Source: Candidatus Saccharimonadota bacterium (GTDB lineage: Bacteria > Patescibacteriota > Saccharimonadia > Saccharimonadales > UBA4665). From it: a stretch of 46,773 nt of DNA. The notes beneath the pieces were generated by a model. The model saw only the letters and a program-made list of their open reading frames with translations, made no database searches and was not told the origin of the DNA. The DNA lies in the NCBI GenBank assembly GCA_027371845.1, contig DAHXLD010000013.1, forward strand, positions 1 through 46,773, in the 5' to 3' direction. This document shows, piece after piece, positions 17,876-27,107 of the stretch (positions are counted from its first letter, which is position 1; every line of letters starts with the position of its first letter). The position numbers and the translations under genes were made by a program.

Positions 17876-19843
17876 ATGAGTAAGTTTAGGCTAAGTAGTG
17901 ATTATTCCGCTAGTGGCGATCAACCTAAGGCTATTAGGGCGTTATTTGATGGTTTAAGTAAGGATTATAAAGAACAAACCTTATTGGGAGTTACTGGTTC
18001 AGGAAAAACCTATACCATGGCTAATATAATCGCTAAATACAACAAGCCTACTTTAGTTATAAGCCATAATAAAACCTTAGCTGCCCAGCTTTACTCTGAA
18101 TTTAAGGATTTCTTTCCCGATAACGCCGTAAACTATTTCGTAAGCTATTTTGACTATTATCAGCCTGAAGCTTATATTCCTAGATCAGACACTTATATTG
18201 AGAAAGATTCTCAAATTAATGAAGAGATTGATCGTTTAAGACATCGAGCTACCAATAACCTTTTATCAAGAAGAGATGTTATTATCGTTGCTAGCGTCAG
18301 TTGTATATACGGCATTGGGTCGGTCGAAGATTACGCTAATCTGTCAATTATGGTAACTAAAAACGAACGTAAAGTACGGGATAAGTTGCTACGTCAATTA
18401 ATGGATATCCAGTATCAGCGAAATGATATCGATTTTCATCGTAGCACTTTTAGAGTTAGGGGCGATGTCATAGATATATTTCCAGCCAGTGAACAGAATG
18501 CCATACGAATCGAATTTTTCGACGATTTAGTTGAACGAATTCTTCAGATAAACCCCCTAACTGGAGAATTAATAAGAGAGCTTGATTTTTATAGAATTTA
18601 TCCAGGATCTCATTACGTAACTCCTAAACAAAAATTAGACAAAGCTTTAAATCAGATCGAAGAAGAATTAGACTTAAGACTAAAGTTTTTTAAAAAGAAC
18701 CATAAACTCTTAGAAGCTCAAAGACTAGAACAAAGAACTAACTTTGATCTAGAAATATTAAAAGAAACCGGTTTCGTAAAAGGTATTGAAAATTATTCTA
18801 GATATCTTACTAATCGAGAAACTGGTGAACAACCAGCCACTTTAATTGATTATTTCCCAGATGACTTTCTTTTACTAATTGATGAAAGTCATATGACTTT
18901 ACCTCAAATAAGAGGCATGTATAATGGCGATCGAGCACGAAAAGAAGTTTTAGTCGAGCATGGCTTTAGATTACCGAGCGCCCTAGATAATAGGCCCCTT
19001 ACTTTCAATGAATTTAATAAACATATTAATAAAGTTATCTATATCAGTGCTACCCCAACCGATTATGAACTAAGCCGCAGTCAGCAAGTTGTTCAGCAAG
19101 TTATTAGACCAACCGGCTTGCTAGACCCTCAAATAGAAATACGAAGCACCAAAAATCAACTAGATAATTTATTAGAAGAAATATCTTTAAGAGTTAAAAG
19201 ACATCAACGAATATTAATAACAACTCTAACAAAAAGAATGGCGGAGGATCTTACGACTTATCTAGAAGATCTTAAGTTTAAAGTCGCCTATCTTCATAGT
19301 GACGTAGACACTTTGGATCGGACTGATATTATTAGAGACTTGCGTAGCGGGGTATACGACGTTCTAGTAGGGATTAATTTACTACGAGAGGGATTAGATT
19401 TGCCAGAAGTTTCGTTGGTAGCAATCTTGGATGCCGATAAAGAGGGGTTTTTACGTAGTGAACAAGCTCTAATTCAAATTATTGGTCGAGCCGCTCGGCA
19501 CGAAGAAGGTACAGTTCTAATGTATGCCGATAATGTTACTAAAAGTATGCAAAAAGCTATCGATATTACAAATTCCAGAAGAATTATGCAGCAAAAATAT
19601 AATGAAATTCATCATATAACACCTAAAAGTATTACAAAGAAAAGTAATAAAGTTTTAATTGAAAGACTTAAGGATAAACCAAAAGAGGATGATATTAATT
19701 TGAAAAAAATTCCAAAAAATGAATATCCAACTTTAATTGCTGAATTATCGTCTCAAATGGAATTAGAATCGGCTAACTTAAGATTTGAAGAAGCCGCCAA
19801 GCTTCGAGATCTAATTAATAAGATTAAAAAAGAACTTTTATGA
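17876..19843 (+). CDS. uvrB: Excinuclease ABC subunit B
   Basis: 'GDQPKAI', 'LLGVTGSGKTYTMANII', 'YFDYYQPEAYIP', C-terminal UVR motif. Confidence 0.97.
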   Translation: MSKFRLSSDYSASGDQPKAIRALFDGLSKDYKEQTLLGVTGSGKTYTMANIIAKYNKPTLVISHNKTLAAQLYSEFKDFFPDNAVNYFVSYFDYYQPEAYIPRSDTYIEKDSQINEEIDRLRHRATNNLLSRRDVIIVASVSCIYGIGSVEDYANLSIMVTKNERKVRDKLLRQLMDIQYQRNDIDFHRSTFRVRGDVIDIFPASEQNAIRIEFFDDLVERILQINPLTGELIRELDFYRIYPGSHYVTPKQKLDKALNQIEEELDLRLKFFKKNHKLLEAQRLEQRTNFDLEILKETGFVKGIENYSRYLTNRETGEQPATLIDYFPDDFLLLIDESHMTLPQIRGMYNGDRARKEVLVEHGFRLPSALDNRPLTFNEFNKHINKVIYISATPTDYELSRSQQVVQQVIRPTGLLDPQIEIRSTKNQLDNLLEEISLRVKRHQRILITTLTKRMAEDLTTYLEDLKFKVAYLHSDVDTLDRTDIIRDLRSGVYDVLVGINLLREGLDLPEVSLVAILDADKEGFLRSEQALIQIIGRAARHEEGTVLMYADNVTKSMQKAIDITNSRRIMQQKYNEIHHITPKSITKKSNKVLIERLKDKPKEDDINLKKIPKNEYPTLIAELSSQMELESANLRFEEAAKLRDLINKIKKELL

Positions 19844-20890
19844 TCTTCTTAAATTATTTCTAGTTTCATAGCCAATAACTGGAGCTCTAAGAGGTATATC
19901 TAGTTCTAAAATTCTAAAAACTTCGACAGCTCGGTCTATTTGTTCTTTTATAAGCTCTGGTTTAATAACAACTAATTCGGCCGATATTTGATTTAAAAGA
20001 TATTTATCTATAGCGGCCGATAAGCTAATAATGTCGCATCCTGATAAAGCATTCCCTAAATTCGCTACATTAGTTTTGACTCTAGTATTTAAGCTAGTAT
20101 TGTTATAACGGGCAAAATCAATTGCAGCTTTTATAAAGTATAATGAGTTGGCTAAAGCTAGACCATAATCATTGCCAAACTCAACTGAAACTATAGTGCT
20201 TGAACTTGATGACTCGTGGAGTATATTAAAAACTTCCATAAAAAACTCATAAGTTAGAAATGGGTCAGCTTGATTAGAGGTATCCTTAAAGTTAATCAAA
20301 TTAGTTCCTAATCTTTCTAATAAGTTCCTAATCATCTGCCTTAAGAAATTCGAGTTAACTTCCGGTCTCATTGGGTCTTCAAAGGAGGTTCCAAAAACAA
20401 TATCTTCATTATCTAGCAACAGACTCATGGCAAATTCCAATGGCCCTTCGAGTATCCTATCGAAGTTAATTTCATCACCAAAAATAGAAACTCTGCTATA
20501 TTCCGACTCCTTAGTAGGTATGACAAATTCTAATTCTGAAGCCCTAAACCTCTCTATAGCTTCAAAAGCTATTTCTATAGATTCCTGACTTAAGTTACTA
20601 ACGATCGATAATCTAGGCACTTCTAAAGCACTTAAGGAGTCGGGGTCTTTTTGACTGCAATCAATTTGGGTCAATGTTTCAAAAGCCGAGCTAACCGTAG
20701 ACACTAAACCCGTTTGAAGTTCGTTATTGGGATCCCCAAGTTCAATAACACTGGCTCCAATTCTAGCAACTAAACCAGCAACCCTCATGACTCTATCAGA
20801 ATCTAAATTTGGATATTGTCCTAGTAATTTATTGACGGTAGTATCTACAAATTCTACACTTACTCCGTTTAATTCCAATAATTCAGACAT
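19838..20890 (-). CDS. Degenerate 2-isopropylmalate synthase-like (DRE-TIM/HMGL-like) protein, predicted catalytically dead
   Basis: 350 aa; collinear with LeuA from memory: VEFVDTTVNKLLGQYPN vs DTTLRDGEQxxG; VGL..RIGASVIELGDP vs LGVDVMEVGFP; FEDPMRPEVNSNFLRQMI vs CEDAGRTPIADL; VSVEFGNDYGLALANSL vs ISVHTHDDLGLAVGNSL; IPLRAPVIG vs IPANKAIVG. Metal ligands and RD motif replaced. Confidence 0.65.
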   Translation of the reverse strand: MSELLELNGVSVEFVDTTVNKLLGQYPNLDSDRVMRVAGLVARIGASVIELGDPNNELQTGLVSTVSSAFETLTQIDCSQKDPDSLSALEVPRLSIVSNLSQESIEIAFEAIERFRASELEFVIPTKESEYSRVSIFGDEINFDRILEGPLEFAMSLLLDNEDIVFGTSFEDPMRPEVNSNFLRQMIRNLLERLGTNLINFKDTSNQADPFLTYEFFMEVFNILHESSSSSTIVSVEFGNDYGLALANSLYFIKAAIDFARYNNTSLNTRVKTNVANLGNALSGCDIISLSAAIDKYLLNQISAELVVIKPELIKEQIDRAVEVFRILELDIPLRAPVIGYETRNNLRRS

Positions 20891-20907
20891 TTAACTAATA
20901 TAAAACA

Positions 20908-21966
20908 CTATAATTGAGACTTTGTCAAAAATAGATAATGTAGGGTAGTCATAAGACCGTGAGTTAATAGCGTTAAATGATTTCCATTTTCGATTAAAAC
21001 TCTATGTTTGTTCTTTGGGTGCTCTCTAGCTTTCTTCCAATTACTATTTCTATATTGTGGTTGAGAAACTTTATCGTCAGCATAAAGTTCGTCAATAACG
21101 ATCGTTTCTGGAGGAATTTCTTTTTCTACGCCGACTAATGGAGAGTGAAGGATTGAATAAGCAATTATACTACTTGCCATAACCTGTTGAGCGCTAGTTG
21201 GTAATGTCTGAACCATTTCTAATGATCTTTTTAGAATTGACAATGGGTCTAAATCTTGAACTAGATATTTTGCAGCTGGAACAATTTCACCTGTAGTAAA
21301 TTGACGAAAAACACACGACAAGTCAGAAGGAGAGTAGGCGTTATGACCAGAAGAGCATATAGATATAATTTCAAGTATTTTTAATTTAGGATTTAATCTC
21401 TTACTGTTTAGGGCCGCCATTTCATAAGACATCATGCCTCCGAGTGAAGCTCCGGTAATAATCAATTCCTGCCCGTTAGTAGAGATACTTTCAAGCAAGT
21501 CTAATTTACGATTAGCCATACTTTTAAAATCATGTAAGCTTAGGAGTTGTTGATTAGTTAAGGGTTGGTCATAACCGTCGGTGGTTATCGCCACCACGGC
21601 TGAATTGTGTTCTCTGGCAACTTTAGTTATTTCAAAAACTGAAGGTAGTTCGGCACCCCTGTGACCAGGTACAAAAAGTGAAAAGTTATAAACTACAATC
21701 GGATTGCCGTTATTTAAGTACTCTTGATTAAAGACCCGATAGGTCATTGGTATATTAGATCCGTCGGTTGAAATGTAGGTTTTCGGATCCTGTAACTCAC
21801 GATTAAAGTCGCTATTAAAATTAGGTTCTAAAAGTCTTGATACCCTTCCTAGAAAGCTATGATCATAATCCTCTTGGACTGGTTCCGAGACTATTTGTTT
21901 TAGGCCGACTAAATCAGGGTTTTCTGCTAAACCGTATAAATTTAATTCTTCAACCGCTAAAACCAT
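20908..21966 (-). CDS. Alpha/beta hydrolase fold protein
   Basis: 'LIITGASLGGMMSYEMAAL' nucleophile elbow (GxSxG), 'VIDELYADD' and 'ENGNHLTLLTHG' candidate acid/His. Confidence 0.78.
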   Translation of the reverse strand: MVLAVEELNLYGLAENPDLVGLKQIVSEPVQEDYDHSFLGRVSRLLEPNFNSDFNRELQDPKTYISTDGSNIPMTYRVFNQEYLNNGNPIVVYNFSLFVPGHRGAELPSVFEITKVAREHNSAVVAITTDGYDQPLTNQQLLSLHDFKSMANRKLDLLESISTNGQELIITGASLGGMMSYEMAALNSKRLNPKLKILEIISICSSGHNAYSPSDLSCVFRQFTTGEIVPAAKYLVQDLDPLSILKRSLEMVQTLPTSAQQVMASSIIAYSILHSPLVGVEKEIPPETIVIDELYADDKVSQPQYRNSNWKKAREHPKNKHRVLIENGNHLTLLTHGLMTTLHYLFLTKSQL

Positions 21967-22076
21967 TTTGATATTTCTTAAATAACCTAATATTAAATAT
22001 ACTCCTAATTTTTAAAAAATAAATTTTAATAAATTATCTTAATTTTATCTATCTAAACTGATATAATCTTTATTAA

Positions 22077-22373
22077 ATGAGTCAAATATTAACTAAGGAC
22101 GATGTCCTTAAAGTCGCTAAATTAGCCAGAATTGAGATCTCTTCCCAAGAGCTCGAAGATTATCTAAAAGAACTTTCTGAAATTATTGAATATGTTAAGC
22201 AACTCGAAAAAGTTGATACTTCAAACTTAAAGCCGACTAATCAAGTAACCGGCTTAAGCAATGTTTATCGAAATGATCAGGTGTTGGATTACGGCTACAC
22301 ACCCGGGGATCTTTTAGATTCATTAAATAAAATTGAGGATTCATATGTCAAAGTAAAAAGGGTTATCGAATAA
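22077..22373 (+). CDS. gatC: Aspartyl/glutamyl-tRNA amidotransferase subunit C
   Basis: 98 aa; 'VLKVAKLARIEISSQELEDYLKELSEIIEYVKQLEKVDTSNLKPT'. Confidence 0.95.
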   Translation: MSQILTKDDVLKVAKLARIEISSQELEDYLKELSEIIEYVKQLEKVDTSNLKPTNQVTGLSNVYRNDQVLDYGYTPGDLLDSLNKIEDSYVKVKRVIE

Positions 22374-23791
22374 TGTGGCCGTCTCTAAAGGATCTAGCTA
22401 AAGATTTAAGAAATGGTCAAGTTAAATCGGTCGATTTAGTTAATAAGACCTTTCAATTAATTGAAGATAATAAGGAATATAAAACTATAATTTCGGTGCA
22501 AAAAGACTCGGCTCTTAAAAAAGCTCAAGCAATTGATGAGGCCTTAAAATCTGGACATAAATTAGGTCGTTTAGCTGGCATTCCGTTTATTGCTAAGGAT
22601 AATTTTTTGACTATTGAAGGCTACACGACAGCCGCTAGTAATGTTTTAAAGAATTTTCGAGCTCCTTATCAGGCAACCGCTATAAATCTATTAGAAGAAG
22701 AAGGAGCAATTTGTGTTGCTAAATCAAATATGGACGCCTTTGCTCACGGATCTAGCACGGAAAATAGTGATTTTTTTACAACTTCAAACCCTTTTGATCA
22801 AGAAAGAGTCCCCGGAGGTTCATCTGGTGGTTCATCTGCCAGTGTGGCCTTAAATATCGCTCCGTTTAGTATTGGGACTGATACCGGAGGTTCGATAAGA
22901 CAGCCGGCAAGCTTTTGTGGAATTGTAGGCTATAAGCCTACCTACGGCTTAGTAAGTAGGTCTGGGGTTATCGCCATGGCCAGTTCCACTGATACGATCG
23001 GAAGTCTTACTAAAAGCGTTTCTGATGGAATATTGATCATGGACATTATTAGCGGCCAAGATAAGCTCGATTCGACTACTTTAGACAGCCAGTATAAAGT
23101 TGACTCTAAGCGAATTACTAAAGTAAAAAAAGCACGTATAGGCATCATTAAAGAGTACTTAGACTATGGTCTAGATGATTCAGTTCGTAAAGGACTAGAT
23201 CTGACCATTCAAAAATTAAAAGACCAAGGTTTTTTGTTAGAGCCAGTAAGTATTAGTAGTTTGCCACTTGCCTTAGCTGTTTATTATGTTCTTTGTCCAG
23301 CTGAAGTCTCCTCAAATTTAAGTCGTTATGATGGACTTAGATATGGCTACAGTGACGATCAGTCTAAAGATCTTGAAGATAGTTATTTTAAAAATCGAAC
23401 TAATGGCTTTGGTAAGGAAGCAAAAAGACGAATTATGATTGGCACTTATGTCCTAAGTAGCGGTTATTACGAAGCTTATTATAAAAAGGCTCAATTGGTT
23501 AGAACTAAAATTATTAACGATTTTAAGGAAGTTTTTTCTAAATACGATTTTCTTATTGGCCCCACCGTTCCAACTGTTGCTTTTAAGAAGAATTCTAAAA
23601 ACTCACCGCTTGAAATGTATTTGAATGACATTATGACGGTAGCCGCTAATTTAGCCGGACTTCCAGCTATTAGCTTACCAGTATTAATGAACGATAATCT
23701 TCCGGTTGGAATTCAGCTTATTGCTAACCAAAAAAAGGATAATGAATTGTTGTCCTTAGCATTAGAAGTAGAGGAAATTCTTAAATCATGA
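22373..23791 (+). CDS. gatA: Aspartyl/glutamyl-tRNA amidotransferase subunit A
   Basis: 'VPGGSSGGSSASVALNIAPFSIGTDTGGSIRQPASFCGIVGYKPTYG' amidase signature. Confidence 0.97.
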   Translation: MWPSLKDLAKDLRNGQVKSVDLVNKTFQLIEDNKEYKTIISVQKDSALKKAQAIDEALKSGHKLGRLAGIPFIAKDNFLTIEGYTTAASNVLKNFRAPYQATAINLLEEEGAICVAKSNMDAFAHGSSTENSDFFTTSNPFDQERVPGGSSGGSSASVALNIAPFSIGTDTGGSIRQPASFCGIVGYKPTYGLVSRSGVIAMASSTDTIGSLTKSVSDGILIMDIISGQDKLDSTTLDSQYKVDSKRITKVKKARIGIIKEYLDYGLDDSVRKGLDLTIQKLKDQGFLLEPVSISSLPLALAVYYVLCPAEVSSNLSRYDGLRYGYSDDQSKDLEDSYFKNRTNGFGKEAKRRIMIGTYVLSSGYYEAYYKKAQLVRTKIINDFKEVFSKYDFLIGPTVPTVAFKKNSKNSPLEMYLNDIMTVAANLAGLPAISLPVLMNDNLPVGIQLIANQKKDNELLSLALEVEEILKS

Positions 23792-24225
23792 AAATAAATT
23801 TAATAGAGATACTACTAGCTATTTTAGTTTTATTAATAATATTTACCTATGCTTATATTAAATTTAAATACAAAAAAATAAATGTTAAAAAGTATCAAAA
23901 AAAATGGAATATATTACAACAAATGTGTTCCGATAAAAAGCTTTGGTATCAGGCTATAATTGAAGCCGATACTTTGCTAGATGAAGCTTTAAAAAAGAAA
24001 CACTTCCACGGTAAAACAACCGGTGAAAGATTAGTTTCTGCTCAAAATATTTTTAGCGAAAACTCTGATGTATGGTTTTCTCATAAACTTAAAAACAAAA
24101 TAGCGGATAATAATATCACTAAAATAACTAAAAAAGATACTGTTAAAGCCCTTAAGGGCATTAGAAGTGCTTTACGTGACTTAGAGGCTCTTCCCGGAAA
24201 TAAACCTAGAGGTGTCGAGAAATAA
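23788..24225 (+). CDS. Hypothetical membrane-anchored protein between gatA and gatB
   Basis: 145 aa; N-terminal TM 'LIEILLAILVLLIIFTYAYI'; ATGA overlap with gatA. Confidence 0.82.
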   Translation: MKINLIEILLAILVLLIIFTYAYIKFKYKKINVKKYQKKWNILQQMCSDKKLWYQAIIEADTLLDEALKKKHFHGKTTGERLVSAQNIFSENSDVWFSHKLKNKIADNNITKITKKDTVKALKGIRSALRDLEALPGNKPRGVEK

Positions 24226-24227
24226 TT

Positions 24228-25715
24228 ATGAGTAACCCTAAAGATAAAGTCATTAAAACCAAAAATCATCTAGATTATATTCCAACCATAGGAATTGAAT
24301 GTCATGTCCAGCTTAAGACTAGGACTAAACTATTTTCTGGGGCAGATAATGATGCTAAAGAAGCTCCCCCGAATACTTTAATTAATCATATCGACCTAGG
24401 TCTTCCGGGTGCTTTACCGGTCTTAAATAAAGAAGCAGTAGTACTGGCCATAAAAGCGGCCAAAGCATTAAATACTAGAGCCTCAAATTTTTCTAAATTT
24501 GATCGAAAACATTACTTTTATCCTGATTTACCGATGGGATATCAGATAAGCCAATTCGATGAACCAATCATATTAGGTGGTCATGTTAGGTTTTTTGATC
24601 CCACTTCCAAAGAATTTAAAATCATAAATATTACCCGAGCTCATTTGGAATCAGATGCTGGTAAAAACATTCATCCAGATAAAAAAAACTATTCTTTAGT
24701 TGATCTTAATAGGGCTGGAACTCCACTTTTAGAAATAGTTAGTGAACCTGAATTACATTCGGCCGCTGAAGCAAGACTTTACGCCGAAAAACTATACCTA
24801 TTAATGAGGTACGCTGAGGTGACTGAAGGAAATCTATATTATGGAAATATGAGATTTGACGTTAATGTTAGTATCTCTAAAGATAATACCTTAGGAACAA
24901 GAGCTGAGATTAAAAATCTAAATAGTTTTAGATCGATAGAAAGAGCTGTTAATTATGAGATAACCAGACAGACTAAATTATTGAACAGTAATCAGAAAAT
25001 TATCCAAGAAACTAGAGGGTTTAATGATCAACAAGGTACAACCTATAGTCTCCGCTCTAAAGAAAATGCCGACGATTATCGATATATGCCGGAACCAGAT
25101 GTTCCGCCAATAATACTAGAAAATGATTTTATTGATAAAGTTGAAAAAGAAATTCCTAAATTACCAGATTATTATACCGATCGTTTAAGAAAATTAGATA
25201 TTGACGAAGTCAGTTCGTATATATTACTAGACTATGAGCTGGAGGAAGGTAAAGGAGTTTTGGAATATGTCCTCGGGTTACCAGAAAGTGATGCTAAAGC
25301 AATAGTTAATTGGATTATAAATATAGAATCTCCTATAGTTTTAAATAACCCTAATATTAGTAGTGAGCTATTAAAAAAGATTCATAATATTTACTTAAGT
25401 TTACGAGCAATTACTAAAGAAGGTCTAATTAATTCAAATTCTATTAAAGAATTAATAAAAAAGTTATTTCAAGAAAAAAATATACCAGAAGATTTAAAAC
25501 AATACATATCTAAACTAGGACTTTTTCAAAATTCCGACAGCGATGAACTCGATCAATTAGTTAGTAAAGTTATTAAAGAAAATCAAAAAGCTTTTAATGA
25601 CTTAAAAAGTGGTCAACAGAAAGCGATTGGTTTTTTAATAGGTGAAGTAATGAAAGAATCTGGTGGCAATGCTAATCCTGGAATGGTAAAGACTTTAATC
25701 GAGAAGAAACTATAA
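24228..25715 (+). CDS. gatB: Aspartyl/glutamyl-tRNA amidotransferase subunit B
   Basis: 'IPTIGIECHVQLKTRTKLFSGADN', 'DLNRAGTPLLEIVSEPE', 'YRYMPEPDVPP', C-terminal YqeY-like domain. Confidence 0.97.
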   Translation: MSNPKDKVIKTKNHLDYIPTIGIECHVQLKTRTKLFSGADNDAKEAPPNTLINHIDLGLPGALPVLNKEAVVLAIKAAKALNTRASNFSKFDRKHYFYPDLPMGYQISQFDEPIILGGHVRFFDPTSKEFKIINITRAHLESDAGKNIHPDKKNYSLVDLNRAGTPLLEIVSEPELHSAAEARLYAEKLYLLMRYAEVTEGNLYYGNMRFDVNVSISKDNTLGTRAEIKNLNSFRSIERAVNYEITRQTKLLNSNQKIIQETRGFNDQQGTTYSLRSKENADDYRYMPEPDVPPIILENDFIDKVEKEIPKLPDYYTDRLRKLDIDEVSSYILLDYELEEGKGVLEYVLGLPESDAKAIVNWIINIESPIVLNNPNISSELLKKIHNIYLSLRAITKEGLINSNSIKELIKKLFQEKNIPEDLKQYISKLGLFQNSDSDELDQLVSKVIKENQKAFNDLKSGQQKAIGFLIGEVMKESGGNANPGMVKTLIEKKL

Positions 25716-25727
25716 GGATTAATTATT

Positions 25728-26636
25728 ATGAAACAAAATAAAGTAATTACTAAAGCCGTAATCGCAGCTGCTGGGTTTGGAACAAGGTTTCTGCCTCAAA
25801 CAAAGGCAATGCCTAAAGAAATGCTTCCATTAATAGATAAACCCGTTATTCAATACGTGGTTGAAGAGTTAGTGTCGGTGGGTGTTAAAGATATCATAAT
25901 TGTTACAGGTTATTCTAAAAGAGCTATCGAAGATCATTTTGACAAACCTAATGAGGATCTAAGAGGCAATCTTTTAATGGGTGGGTCTAAAAAAGCTCAT
26001 TATATTAAAATGATTGACCAAATCTCAGAAATGGCAAACTTTATTTATGTTAGGCAAAAAGGACCTTACGGTTCAGCAACCCCGCTTTTAAACACCGAAC
26101 ATTTGCTAGGGAATGAACCCTTTTATTACACCTGGAGCGATGATTTTATTGTTTCAAGTCCCCTACGATTTAAACAAATGCTTGATAGTTATAATAAATA
26201 TCAGGCTCCTATTTTAAGTTGCATTGAAGTATCTAAAGAGCAAGAATACGATCGTTATGGAATATGTGGTGGTCAGAAAATTGATCCGAGTACGATTAGA
26301 ATCGATCAGATTATAGAAAAACCCGGGATTAAAAAAGCTCCCTCTAATTTGGCAACTGTTAGTGGATACGTTTTAACTAAAGATGTCTTTAAGTACTGTC
26401 GAACAGTTTTAAAAAACTTAAAAAACGATCAGGAATTTTACGCTGTCGACGCCTTAAATTTGATGGCAAAAAGTAACAATAAAGTTATAGGAAACATTAT
26501 TCAAAACGCTAAGTATTATGATTTAGGTAATATTATGGATTACCATAAAACTGTTATAGACTTTGCTCTTCAAAATAAAGAGCTAGGCCCCGAACTAAAA
26601 GATTATATAAGAAAACAAATAAAGACACTCGAATAG
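25728..26636 (+). CDS. galU: UTP--glucose-1-phosphate uridylyltransferase
   Basis: 'KAVIAAAGFGTRFLPQTKAMPKEMLPLIDKPVIQYVVEE' nucleotidyltransferase signature. Confidence 0.95.
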   Translation: MKQNKVITKAVIAAAGFGTRFLPQTKAMPKEMLPLIDKPVIQYVVEELVSVGVKDIIIVTGYSKRAIEDHFDKPNEDLRGNLLMGGSKKAHYIKMIDQISEMANFIYVRQKGPYGSATPLLNTEHLLGNEPFYYTWSDDFIVSSPLRFKQMLDSYNKYQAPILSCIEVSKEQEYDRYGICGGQKIDPSTIRIDQIIEKPGIKKAPSNLATVSGYVLTKDVFKYCRTVLKNLKNDQEFYAVDALNLMAKSNNKVIGNIIQNAKYYDLGNIMDYHKTVIDFALQNKELGPELKDYIRKQIKTLE

Positions 26637-26791
26637 TTTTTAGATAATTCCAATGTCAAAAAAATGACGGCTATATAAGAACTTATAAGATATAAATTAC
26701 TTAATTATTTTTATACATAATTAAAAGCTAAAAATGTGGCCAGTAACAATAAATCGTCTTAAACAAATGTCTAAGATGTATAATTATGTTT

Positions 26792-27028
26792 ATGACACCT
26801 AAAAAAGGCCCTGAAACAGGGAACGAAGACGAACCAGTTGTTAATGAATCTGAACTTCTTGAGCGTAGAATAAATAGATTACGGGCCACAATTACTTATT
26901 ATCTTGACAATGTAGCTCCCCTAGAAGATAACGGAGGTTTATTACCCAGTGAAAAAGTCGATGTTTATCGGGGTATATTAGCCGAAATGCTAGCTAAAAG
27001 AGCTCAATTAAATAGACCAAATGAATAA
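26792..27028 (+). CDS. Small hypothetical protein
   Basis: Start moved from ORF-track ATG 26786 to in-frame ATG 26792, because TATAAT at 26779-26784 puts a TSS at about 26791; acidic/coiled-coil-like 78 aa. Confidence 0.6.
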   Translation: MTPKKGPETGNEDEPVVNESELLERRINRLRATITYYLDNVAPLEDNGGLLPSEKVDVYRGILAEMLAKRAQLNRPNE

Positions 27029-27045
27029 TTCGTGTTGTAAATGTC

Positions 27046-27070
27046 GCTTTTTACCAAAAAGCCTTTTTTT
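27046..27070 (+). terminator. Rho-independent terminator downstream of small ORF
   Basis: GCTTTTT(27046-27052) ACC AAAAAGC(27056-27062) C TTTTTTT(27064-27070). Confidence 0.6.
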
Positions 27071-27107
27071 AGTATAATCAAAGTATCAAGTACAAGTGGA
27101 GGATAGC

